Origin: Ohtaekwangia sp036786105
GTDB lineage: Bacteria > Bacteroidota > Bacteroidia > Cytophagales > Cyclobacteriaceae
NCBI RefSeq assembly: GCF_036786105.1
Contig: NZ_DAIQRQ010000011.1
Location: 46,754-110,753, forward strand
Direction: 5' to 3'
Length of the DNA: 64,000 nucleotides
The position numbers were made by a program, and so were the translations under genes. Shown here piece by piece: positions 1 through 6,993 of the stretch. Numbering within the stretch: the stretch's first letter is position 1; the number at the start of each line of letters is the position of its first letter. The notes below the pieces were generated by a model. It was not told the DNA's origin. It ran no database searches and saw nothing but the letters and a program-made list of their open reading frames with translations.

Positions 1-2
1 GC

Positions 3-200
3 GGAATAGCCTTGGCGGTTAATGGTATACGACACTTTAATCAGGGTAAAGGTATATCTTCTCTTCTGGGAGGTGCTTATCTGCTGGCGCGTGGTATAAG
101 CGGATATTGTGTGGTGAATGCGTTGCTCCAAAAAACCAAATATGCACGTGATGGTTTTCCCCAGGCAACCGGAACATTTAAGGTAGTTGCAGAAAATTGA
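3..200 (+). CDS. DUF2892-like small membrane protein, 5' end outside the window
   Basis: The reading frame is open from the first bases of the window, so this is the 3' part of a gene that starts upstream. The visible part has a hydrophobic stretch (LLGGAYLLARGISGY) followed by a C-terminal polar tail. The order 'glycine-rich hydrophobic helix, then GxSGYCxxxALL' resembles the second half of DUF2892-type inner-membrane proteins, in which a T/SG-Cys-P/V step follows the helix. The role of that family is poorly defined. Only about 65 residues are visible, so the assignment is tentative. The next reading frame begins inside or just after its end. Confidence 0.5.
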   Translation, partial: GIALAVNGIRHFNQGKGISSLLGGAYLLARGISGYCVVNALLQKTKYARDGFPQATGTFKVVAEN

Positions 201-231
201 AACAGTTGCATCAAGAAAGAGATACAATCGG

Positions 232-828
232 ATGAGGCGAATGAGTATGAGAACAATATTGTTATTTTTTATAGCGATAGTAGCGGGTATAAATTCGTTA
301 CAGGCACAGGTAAGTGACTCCAGCCAACGCACAGAAAGCAGAAGACCTACCATCAATCAGAGTCAGGAAAAGCCAAGCACGAAGGAGATGCTGGAGATCG
401 AGCTGAATAAAAACAGGGATAAAGGAACGCGGGCAGATACATCAGCCGCGAAACAGGGAACAAATACGGGCAGTGCGAAAAACGTAAAGGATAAAACGCA
501 AGGTGCATCCAATATACCTGCGTTTGATGGAGGCGCAAGCTCGGCAGGTTCTCCCAGCGAATTATCAGGTGACAACGGAAAACAGCGCGATGGTACCAAT
601 ACCGTGCAACGAAGTTCCTATAATATGGCAGGTTCACCACCACCGCGCAGAAGTGCGCGTGCCGGGAATTCCGAAAAGGCAGGAAAGGAACCCGTTTCAA
701 AAACAGATGTTTCAGAAAAATCAAAAGATAAAACCGGGAAGGATAAAAAAGTAGAAAGTAAAGACAAGAAGAAATCAGATACTGATAAAGACGAGAAGAA
801 AAAGTCAAAGAAGAAGGCGAAAGATTGA
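232..828 (+). CDS. Secreted, lysine-rich, probably disordered protein
   Basis: Candidate ATG starts lie at 232, 241 and 247. An earlier in-frame ATG at 187 would sit inside the previous gene and put charged residues before the signal peptide, so I prefer 232-247. The N-terminus (MRTILLFFIAIVAGINSLQAQ) is a clear Sec signal peptide with probable cleavage at AQA/Q. The mature part is polar, rich in Ser, Lys, Asp and Gly, and ends in a dense Lys/Asp tail (DKDEKKKSKKKAKD). It has no cysteines, no membrane segment after the signal and no recognisable fold. I do not recognise a family. It is likely a periplasmic or surface disordered protein. The M48 peptidase gene follows on the same strand. Confidence 0.6.
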   Translation: MRRMSMRTILLFFIAIVAGINSLQAQVSDSSQRTESRRPTINQSQEKPSTKEMLEIELNKNRDKGTRADTSAAKQGTNTGSAKNVKDKTQGASNIPAFDGGASSAGSPSELSGDNGKQRDGTNTVQRSSYNMAGSPPPRRSARAGNSEKAGKEPVSKTDVSEKSKDKTGKDKKVESKDKKKSDTDKDEKKKSKKKAKD

Positions 829-879
829 GGGTTGGTTAACTCGTAAAACTTGATGATTTTTGCGGCGGAGTCTAATTAT

Positions 880-2109
880 ATGCAACCGCAAACCATTCTA
901 TACATCATTCTTGCTATCAGTACGATCAGTTACATTTTTGATCAGGTATTGGATTACATCAACCTGAAATCACAGCGTGACGAGATTCCGGATGAAGTAG
1001 CTGCGTTCTACGATCGTGAGAAGTATATACGCTCACTCCATTACCATCGCGACCTTACTAACTTTTCATTTATTACTTCGGCATTTAGTTTCTTCCTTTC
1101 AGTAACGATGCTGGTAAGCGGTGGCTTCGGCTGGCTGGATAGTTTGCTGCGGAATGTTATTGCCAATGAAATAGTGTTGGCGCTTGTATTCTTTGGTGTG
1201 ATCATGATCGTTTCAGATATACTTACCTTGCCGTTTCAATGGCATCGCGTATTTGTTATCGAAGAAAAGTATGGCTTCAATAAAACCACGCTCAAAACAT
1301 TTATAGCCGATAAGTTGAAAGGATATATACTGGGGGGATTAATAGGTGGTATACTGCTGGCGGTACTGATCTACCTTGTAGAAACAATGGGCACTGATTT
1401 CTGGATTTGGTTTGCCCTGATTGCCTGTACATTTGTGCTGCTGATGAACATGTTCTATGCTTCGGTGATCTTACCTTTATTCAATAAGCTTACGCCACTG
1501 CAGGAGGGTGAGTTAAAATCGGCGATCGAAGCATTTGCGAAGAAAGTAGATTTTCCATTGGACAATATTTTTGTGATCGATGGATCAAAGCGATCCAGTA
1601 AAGCCAACGCTTTCTTTTCCGGTATAGGAAAGAAAAAGAAGATTGTATTATACGACACGCTCATTGCGAATCATACTACCGATGAGCTTGTTGCTGTGCT
1701 GGCGCATGAGGTAGGGCATTTTAAGAAAAAGCATATTGTGTGGAGCTATGTATTGTCTGTTATTCAGATCGTGTTTATGCTCTTTGTGCTTTCGCAGATG
1801 ATCTTTAACGCCAATTTGTCCATTGCATTGGGTGGCTCACAACAGGCTATACATTTGAACCTTATTGCATTTGCCATCCTGTTTTCACCTGTATCGGGTA
1901 TAACCGGATTACTGATGAGCATGCTGAGCCGTAAGAATGAGTTTGAAGCCGATGCGTATGCGAAGCAAACCTATAACGGCGGCGCGCTGGCTAATGCACT
2001 GAAAAAATTATCTGTAGACAATCTGAGTGACTTGTATCCGCACCCGTTGTATGTATTTTTTCATTATTCTCATCCACCTTTATTAAAGCGCCTGGAAGCG
2101 ATTAAATAA
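880..2109 (+). CDS. M48 family metallopeptidase, Ste24/CAAX-protease-like
   Basis: This is an integral-membrane zinc metalloprotease of the Ste24 type. Using the ATG at 880, the zinc motif HEVGH is at residues 276-280, and the third ligand is probably the Glu of NEFEADAY near residue 356. Several hydrophobic helices precede and flank the catalytic part, and the C-terminus carries the family-typical DLYPHPL...YSHPPLLKRL. An upstream ATG at 850 adds ten residues (MMIFAAESNY). I prefer 880 because family members begin close to the first helix and GGCGGAG lies just upstream. Bacterial homologs are thought to act in membrane-protein quality control. The gene appears monocistronic and converges on pdhB. 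Confidence 0.9.
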   Translation: MQPQTILYIILAISTISYIFDQVLDYINLKSQRDEIPDEVAAFYDREKYIRSLHYHRDLTNFSFITSAFSFFLSVTMLVSGGFGWLDSLLRNVIANEIVLALVFFGVIMIVSDILTLPFQWHRVFVIEEKYGFNKTTLKTFIADKLKGYILGGLIGGILLAVLIYLVETMGTDFWIWFALIACTFVLLMNMFYASVILPLFNKLTPLQEGELKSAIEAFAKKVDFPLDNIFVIDGSKRSSKANAFFSGIGKKKKIVLYDTLIANHTTDELVAVLAHEVGHFKKKHIVWSYVLSVIQIVFMLFVLSQMIFNANLSIALGGSQQAIHLNLIAFAILFSPVSGITGLLMSMLSRKNEFEADAYAKQTYNGGALANALKKLSVDNLSDLYPHPLYVFFHYSHPPLLKRLEAIK

Positions 2110-2211
2110 AGCTGCTGGCATCAGGTTACGAGCCGTTAGTCGTGTGAGGGTAGGAGTTACGGTTTGTGTTTAACTAAACCGTGGCGATGGATTGGTAATT
2201 ATCACTCATAA

Positions 2212-2240
2212 ATAAAAAAGCCACTCCGGTAGAAGTGGCT
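2212..2240 (-). terminator. Rho-independent terminator of pdhB
   Basis: AGCCACT (2219-2225) pairs with AGTGGCT (2234-2240) around an 8-nt loop. Read on the minus strand, the stem is followed by TTTTTTATT. It lies 26 nt after the pdhB stop codon. Confidence 0.85.
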
Positions 2241-2265
2241 TCTTATAATCAGATATATCTGTGAA

Positions 2266-3246
2266 TTAATCGCGGTACATTACTGCTTTCACTGCCTTTA
2301 CAGTCTTTTCTACGTTTGGCAGAATAGCCTGAATCAGCGTGGGAGCGTAAGGAAGCGGTACATCGAGGCTGTTTACACGGTAAACAGGAGCATCGAGGTA
2401 ATCGAAAGCATGGCGCTGTACGTGATAAGAGATCTCAGTCGCGATGGATGACAAAGGCCACGCTTCTTCTACCACTACAAGGCGGTTTGTTTTCTTAACA
2501 GATTCTACCACCGTAGCGTAGTCAATTGGACGTACCGAACGGAGGTCTATTACTTCTGCAGAGATACCTTCTTTCTCCAGTTCAGCAGCTGCAGCAAGAG
2601 CAACTTTCATGATCTTGCCGAATGATACGATGGTAACATCTGTACCAGCTCTTTTTATATCTGCAACACCGATAGGGATAATGTATTCCTCAGCAGGAAC
2701 ATCACCCTTATCGCCATACATTACTTCAGACTCCATGAAGATCACCGGATCGTTGTCGCGGATAGAAGCCTTCAAAAGGCCTTTGGCATCGTATGGATTG
2801 GAAGGAACCACCACTTTCAAGCCGGGACAGTTCGCATACCAGTTTTCAAAGTTTTGTGAGTGTTGCGCTCCCAATTGACCGGCATTACCAGTAGGTCCGC
2901 GGAATACCATCGGAGCGCTGTATTGTCCACCAGACATAGAATATATCTTGGCAGCAGAGTTGATCACCTGGTCGATCGCTACCAGCGAAAAGTTAAAGGT
3001 CATAAATTCTACCACCGGACGCAGTCCGTTCATGGCGGCTCCTACACCGATACCAGCAAAGCCAAGTTCTGAAATAGGAGTATCGAGAACACGGTCGGGT
3101 CCAAATTCTGCAAGCATTCCCTGGCTTACTTTATAGGCTCCGTTGTATTCGGCAACCTCTTCGCCCATCAGCACTACACTGGGGTCTCTGCGCATTTCTT
3201 CGCTGAGGGCCTCGCGCAAGGCCTCTCTAAACTGGATTTCTCTCAT
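2266..3246 (-). CDS. pdhB: Pyruvate dehydrogenase E1 component, beta subunit
   Basis: This is the beta subunit of a two-subunit (alpha2beta2) thiamine-diphosphate-dependent 2-oxoacid dehydrogenase, which feeds acetyl-CoA into the TCA cycle. The 326-residue length matches E1-beta. The N-terminus IQFREALREALSEEM is typical, as are EEVAEYNGAYKVSQGM, DTPISELGFAGIGVGAA and EFMTFNF. The C-terminal transketolase domain carries DLRSVRPIDYATVVESVKKTNR and VVEEAWP. The alpha subunit is not adjacent. The gene is alone between its own promoter and terminator. A branched-chain or acetoin dehydrogenase beta subunit is the main alternative, but the pyruvate form fits the motif wording best. Confidence 0.9.
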   Translation of the reverse strand: MREIQFREALREALSEEMRRDPSVVLMGEEVAEYNGAYKVSQGMLAEFGPDRVLDTPISELGFAGIGVGAAMNGLRPVVEFMTFNFSLVAIDQVINSAAKIYSMSGGQYSAPMVFRGPTGNAGQLGAQHSQNFENWYANCPGLKVVVPSNPYDAKGLLKASIRDNDPVIFMESEVMYGDKGDVPAEEYIIPIGVADIKRAGTDVTIVSFGKIMKVALAAAAELEKEGISAEVIDLRSVRPIDYATVVESVKKTNRLVVVEEAWPLSSIATEISYHVQRHAFDYLDAPVYRVNSLDVPLPYAPTLIQAILPNVEKTVKAVKAVMYRD

Positions 3247-3267
3247 GTCGGTATTTTGAAAAGCGTG

Positions 3268-3298
3268 TAAAAATAGTATCCGGGGGTGGATTGGGCAA
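3268..3298 (-). promoter_or_regulatory. Bacteroidota-type promoter for pdhB
   Basis: On the minus strand a TTG (-33 box, 3296-3298) is followed after exactly 20 nt by TATTTTTA (3268-3275). This matches seven of the eight positions of TAnnTTTG. The predicted start lies a few bases downstream and about 20 nt before the pdhB ATG. Confidence 0.55.
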
Positions 3299-3300
3299 AT

Positions 3301-3331
3301 AAAAAACCCTTCCGAATGTACGGAAGGGTTT
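3301..3331 (-). terminator. Rho-independent terminator of the OmpA/TPR lipoprotein gene
   Basis: AAACCCTTCCG (3304-3314) is perfectly complementary to CGGAAGGGTTT (3321-3331) with a 6-nt loop. On the minus strand the stem runs into TTTTTTATTT. It lies 29 nt after the stop codon of the gene ending at 3360. Confidence 0.9.
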
Positions 3332-3359
3332 CCCTATTGTTATTCCAATGAGGTTACTA

Positions 3360-5135
3360 CTATTTCAATGCGTTTCTGAAAGATTCAGTTGCTGAGAATT
3401 TAGCGAATTCGAGGTCGCTCAAAGCAGCTTCTTTCAGCGATGGATCGATTTTCACAGCATCTGTCAGGTGACTAACCACACCGTCTGCCTGACCTAATCT
3501 TGCAGAAGCAACCGCTGCACCATAGTGAGCAATTGCCAGGTTGCTGTTCTTGCCAATAGCTTCATTGAATGAGGTAATAGCATTTTGGTAGTCTTTATTC
3601 AACACTTGAGCAAGACCTTTGTTGAAGAGGTTATCAGCGTTATCTGTTGCGTTAGATTCAGAGCTAACAGCCGCAGCATAGTTAGCTTTTACGATTTCAG
3701 TAGCACCTTTTACACCGTTAACACCAGCGGCGTTATCGCCTGTGAGGCCAGCGCTAAGCGCTTTGCTCGCATGGTTGTAAGCAGCGTATGCATTGCCTTT
3801 CAACAGGGCAACTGAGGCCAGGTTGGCTTCTACTTCCGGAGCATCGTTCAGTTTAGAAGCGATGTCAAGCTGAGCCTGAGCTTTGTCTGCCAATGCAGCT
3901 GCATTGCTAGGGTTCTCAATAGCCTGAGCGATGTATACAGCGCCTAAGTTGTTGTGTGCATTCCAGTTAGAACCTTTCTTCGTAGCCGCTTCGTAGATGG
4001 CAGCTTTCTCGTCCAGTGAAGGAGTGAGAGTAGCAGCATACATCAGTTCCTCGAATGAAAGTGTATCTGCACTTACAGAATTCTGAGTAATCTGTTTTGC
4101 CAATACAGAGATCTCTGCATCCGTTTTCTTGTCTTTCACAACAAGGATTTCAGTTTTAGCAGTTCTCAGTTTAGGATATACATCTTTGAAAACTTTCTTG
4201 TAAGTCTTCAGTTTCTTCATTTGCTTCTCCTGATCTTCGAAAGTACCACCAGCGTTGATGATGTTCAGGTATTCAGCTTTCTCTTCGGAAGAGATGCCAG
4301 TATAACCTTCGAGTTCAGCTTTGAATTGAGTCCAGTCCTGGATTACAGGCTTCAGAATGAACTGGATAGAATCAGCCTTGCCTTTGTAATCGTACTTCTT
4401 CATTTCCTTGCGGTAAAAAGCTTCGATAGCAGCGGCACGATCTGGAGACAATTTGCTGTTGATACGCTCAGCACCTTCAGGAGAGTGGGTACCAGTGATA
4501 GTTACAGTACGGGTAGCGTTCTTGGAAGCGATGAAAGCATCCAGTTGCTTGCCTTTTGTGCTCTTGATCTCAGATGTTCTGAGAACAGATTTACCTTGTT
4601 CGAATATGAAATCAGGAATCACCACCGGAACGAGTTCTTCCTGGTTGTTGTAGCCGTGACCTGCATAAGCGGCGTAGAATACAGGCTTAACAAGTTTAGA
4701 GGTAGTAATTACTCCTGTTGCAACAGGCATGCGGGGAGATGCCTTAGATTTTGTGCCTTTAGAAGCAACGCCTTCAACTTCCAGAGTACCGGTTTTCATG
4801 GCAGGCTGGTAAGGGAAAGAGAAGCTCTTGGTAACTTTAGGCGCTTCGGTCTTGCTGTTTGGATAGTCTTCAGCTTTGAATGGAATAGGATCCAGAGCAA
4901 GTTCTTTATCGCCATACTTATAGAAGCTGTTTACTGTATAAACAGTGCCTTTCTTCAACATCTTAACAGGAAGGTTAGCAGCCATTTCGAAGGCTACTGT
5001 GTCTTTGTGAACTTCCAGCGGATTGGGTGTAACAGTGAGCTGCTGATCCTTGGCCATTTTTACCATCTTGGGCAGCGTACAGCCCGCGAGGGTCAACGCA
5101 CCGAAGACCAGACATGAGTAAACTACTTTTCTCAT
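3360..5135 (-). CDS. Outer-membrane lipoprotein with OmpA-like and TPR regions
   Basis: The N-terminus MRKVVYSCLVFGALTLAGC is a lipoprotein signal with lipobox LAGC, giving a lipidated Cys at residue 19. Residues about 160-260 resemble an OmpA C-terminal (peptidoglycan-associated) fold: FEQGKSVLR...LDAFIASK...VTITGTHSPEGAERINSKLSPDRAAAIEAFYR. The second half, from about residue 365, is alanine-rich and helical with TPR-type units (NWNAHNNLGAVYIAQA, NLFNKGLAQVLNKDYQNAITSFNEAIG, AIAHYGAAVASARLG). The likely job is to tether or organise the outer membrane at the cell wall. A well-formed promoter and terminator flank it, which suggests a strongly expressed single gene. The exact client is unknown. 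Confidence 0.75.
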   Translation of the reverse strand: MRKVVYSCLVFGALTLAGCTLPKMVKMAKDQQLTVTPNPLEVHKDTVAFEMAANLPVKMLKKGTVYTVNSFYKYGDKELALDPIPFKAEDYPNSKTEAPKVTKSFSFPYQPAMKTGTLEVEGVASKGTKSKASPRMPVATGVITTSKLVKPVFYAAYAGHGYNNQEELVPVVIPDFIFEQGKSVLRTSEIKSTKGKQLDAFIASKNATRTVTITGTHSPEGAERINSKLSPDRAAAIEAFYRKEMKKYDYKGKADSIQFILKPVIQDWTQFKAELEGYTGISSEEKAEYLNIINAGGTFEDQEKQMKKLKTYKKVFKDVYPKLRTAKTEILVVKDKKTDAEISVLAKQITQNSVSADTLSFEELMYAATLTPSLDEKAAIYEAATKKGSNWNAHNNLGAVYIAQAIENPSNAAALADKAQAQLDIASKLNDAPEVEANLASVALLKGNAYAAYNHASKALSAGLTGDNAAGVNGVKGATEIVKANYAAAVSSESNATDNADNLFNKGLAQVLNKDYQNAITSFNEAIGKNSNLAIAHYGAAVASARLGQADGVVSHLTDAVKIDPSLKEAALSDLEFAKFSATESFRNALK

Positions 5136-5170
5136 TGGATTGTGGTTTATTGTTTGATTTTAACAGGTTG

Positions 5171-5201
5171 CAAAACTATACTTATGTGTATTTTTTTGCA
5201 A
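5171..5201 (-). promoter_or_regulatory. Consensus Bacteroidota promoter for the lipoprotein gene
   Basis: On the minus strand TTG (5199-5201) is separated by exactly 20 nt from TAGTTTTG (5171-5178), a perfect TAnnTTTG -7 element. The resulting leader would be about 30 nt. This is one of the two best promoter matches in the window. Confidence 0.7.
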
Positions 5202-5253
5202 TTATACTCAAAAAAATAAGATGCGGGGGGTAATAATAAGGCTATGAGGCTGT

Positions 5254-5261
5254 TATATTTG
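5254..5261 (+). promoter_or_regulatory. Perfect -7 element upstream of the PspC gene
   Basis: TATATTTG matches TAnnTTTG at all fixed positions and lies about 65 nt before the PspC start codon. I see no TTG at the expected -33 spacing, so support is partial. Confidence 0.35.
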
Positions 5262-5326
5262 TAAGCCGGATTTTTGTTCGATAAATCAACTTTTTGGCAA
5301 GTTGAAAGTTTAAATGTGAAGCTAGT

Positions 5327-5554
5327 ATGAACCAAATAACCGATAAAATCCAGCATTTCTTTGAAAGACAGGCTTTCGGAGTATGCACACATCTGGGAGA
5401 GAAGCTGGGTGTAGCAACTTCCAGTATACGATTATTCTTTATTTATACATCCTTTATAACGTTCGGATCACCACTGATCGTATATCTTTCCCTGGCTTTT
5501 GTAATGAATATGCGCAAGCACCTGCGAAAGCGTAAACCTATCTGGGATTATTGA
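5327..5554 (+). CDS. Small PspC-domain membrane protein
   Basis: This 75-residue protein has the PspC layout: a GVCTHLGEKLGVATSSIRLFF segment (normally GVCaGLAeyfgidptlvRllF) followed by one long hydrophobic helix (IYTSFITFGSPLIVYLSLAFVM) and a short basic tail. PspC proteins are inner-membrane partners in envelope-stress (phage-shock) responses. Stand-alone PspC proteins are common in Bacteroidota, where their signalling partner is often not obvious. No pspA, pspB or pspF gene is near. It is transcribed divergently from the lipoprotein gene and its last seven bases overlap the 3' end of the convergent glycosyltransferase gene. Confidence 0.75.
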   Translation: MNQITDKIQHFFERQAFGVCTHLGEKLGVATSSIRLFFIYTSFITFGSPLIVYLSLAFVMNMRKHLRKRKPIWDY

Positions 5555-6555
5555 CCGATCTTTCGCTTTTTGAGAAGGAAGAAATCTATAATAACAGAGC
5601 CCTGGTATATAGCCGCGCGACTATATTCAGGGTATTGGCATTGTAATGCCTTCCGCTTTTTTACTTCGCGGCCCAGATTAAATATAAAATCGCGGTGAGC
5701 TTTCAATACGGCTATAGCATTGGAAGCCTTGCCCGTAACCAGATACATCACGGCCGCGAGCCAGTCGAGCGCTATACGCAATGGCAGCTTATAGAGCAGT
5801 TCCTTGTCATCAAAGTGTTTGAAGATCAGGAATAGTCCATTCCGGAAGTTGAGGTATGTTTTTCGGGGATTATCATATCCCAGGGTTCCGGCTCCAACAT
5901 GATATATAGTGCTATATCCGCAGTAGTGTACCCATTGGCCGGCACGTTGCAATTTCCAGCACAGGTCGATCTCTTCCATGTGAGCAAAGAAATCTTCATC
6001 AAGACCATTGAACTGGTGATAGGCTTTTGCGCGGATCATGAGACAAGCCCCGGTTGCCCAGAAAACTTGTCGCTGATCGTTATACTGTCCCTGATCTTCT
6101 TCAACATAATCGAAGATGCGCCCGCGGCAAAACGGATAGCCCAGTGCATCGATAAGTCCTCCGCCTGCACCTGCATATTCGAACTGATGTTTATGATGAT
6201 AGGAGAGTATCTTCGGATGTACGGCCGCTACATCGGGTTTTGTATCCAATAAATTAATCAGGGGGGTAAGCCAGCCTGGAGTTACTTCTATATCAGAGTT
6301 GAGAAGAACATAATAGTCAGCATCTATAAGCTGCAGTGCCCGGTTATATCCACCACAAAAACCATAATTGCTATCCAGCCTGATAATTCTTATAGATGGA
6401 AACTCTTTTTCCAGCAGAGCAATTGAACCATCAGTGGATCCGTTGTCAGCTACAATAATCTCGGCTTCCCGGGAGTATGTGATGACGGAAGAGAGAAACT
6501 GTTGCAGCAGTCTCTCTCCATTATAGTTTAGGATAACAACAGCGGTGCGGCTCAT
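5548..6555 (-). CDS. Family 2 glycosyltransferase, rhamnosyltransferase-like
   Basis: The 335-residue protein has a GT-A fold: AVVILNYNGERLLQQFLSS at the N-terminus, VADNGSTDGS at about residues 35-44 for nucleotide binding, and LLNSDIEVTPGWL near residue 84, where the DxD-like metal site is NSD. A second acidic cluster FFAHMEEIDLCWKLQRAG (around residue 187) is the family's catalytic-base region. It resembles WbbL-type rhamnosyltransferases that act at the inner face of the cytoplasmic membrane in cell-surface glycan assembly. The start codon overlaps the stop of the upstream ybaB gene (ATGA), so the two are probably translationally coupled. Donor and acceptor sugars cannot be inferred. Confidence 0.85.
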   Translation of the reverse strand: MSRTAVVILNYNGERLLQQFLSSVITYSREAEIIVADNGSTDGSIALLEKEFPSIRIIRLDSNYGFCGGYNRALQLIDADYYVLLNSDIEVTPGWLTPLINLLDTKPDVAAVHPKILSYHHKHQFEYAGAGGGLIDALGYPFCRGRIFDYVEEDQGQYNDQRQVFWATGACLMIRAKAYHQFNGLDEDFFAHMEEIDLCWKLQRAGQWVHYCGYSTIYHVGAGTLGYDNPRKTYLNFRNGLFLIFKHFDDKELLYKLPLRIALDWLAAVMYLVTGKASNAIAVLKAHRDFIFNLGREVKKRKALQCQYPEYSRAAIYQGSVIIDFFLLKKRKIGQ

Positions 6556-6887
6556 CCCATCAGACCGCTAAGATCTAAACCCGGGATGTTGGGTAGTAAT
6601 CCTTCTGTACTTTTGCGTAACTCTTCTTTTGCCAGTATCTCTGCTTCTTCAGATGCTTTGTTAACAGCAGCAACAATCAGATCTTGCAAAATTATTTTGT
6701 CATCGCTTTTCAAAAGCGATGGATCAATATCCAATGCTATCAATTGTTTTTTACCGTTTACTGTAGCTTTCACCATACCTGCCCCGGATTCACCCTGCGC
6801 GTGAACTTTTACTAAATTATCCTGAGCTTCTTTCATGCGGGCCTGAACTTCTTTCATCTTGCCCATCATTTTCATCATATCAAACAT
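6552..6887 (-). CDS. YbaB/EbfC nucleoid-associated protein
   Basis: The 111-residue protein matches the YbaB/EbfC family in length and sequence: an N-terminal Met/Lys-rich helix (MMGKMKEVQARMKEAQDNL), then the core GMVKATVNGKKQLIALDIDPSLL, KIILQDLIVAAVNKA, and a flexible C-terminus ending PGLDLSGLMG. Members are small dimeric DNA-binding proteins that coat the nucleoid. I place the start at the ATG at 6887. The frame stays open further upstream, but that extension is low-quality sequence antisense to the neighbouring gene's end, and a -7 element lies at 6927-6934. Many genomes pair ybaB with dnaX-recR, which are absent here. The downstream glycosyltransferase overlaps by 4 nt. Confidence 0.9.
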   Translation of the reverse strand: MFDMMKMMGKMKEVQARMKEAQDNLVKVHAQGESGAGMVKATVNGKKQLIALDIDPSLLKSDDKIILQDLIVAAVNKASEEAEILAKEELRKSTEGLLPNIPGLDLSGLMG

Positions 6888-6926
6888 AGGTGCGGAATTT
6901 AAATACGGATATAAAATCACAAACGC

Positions 6927-6934
6927 CAAAGGTA
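6927..6934 (-). promoter_or_regulatory. Perfect -7 element upstream of ybaB
   Basis: On the minus strand the sequence TACCTTTG fits TAnnTTTG exactly. At the -33 distance there is TTC rather than TTG (spacer 21 nt). The element supports the short ybaB start at 6887. Confidence 0.4.
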
Positions 6935-6993
6935 CAAATTGTATTGGCGAATTACGAAGCGTCATGAGCATACGCAGCCTAACTACAAAGAGA

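Noticed and set aside
353..808. 151-codon minus-strand frame inside the lysine-rich secreted protein
   Set aside because: Product is composed of complementary-strand codons of a low-complexity gene and has no family match. The plus-strand frame has a signal peptide.
2159..2182. ACGGTTT/AAACCGT inverted repeat after the M48 peptidase gene
   Set aside because: The stem is only 7 bp and no T-run follows on either strand. It could be chance.
4221..5117. 298-codon plus-strand open frame opposite the lipoprotein gene
   Set aside because: It lies antisense inside the clear lipoprotein coding region, has a protein of no family character and no start context. A shadow frame.
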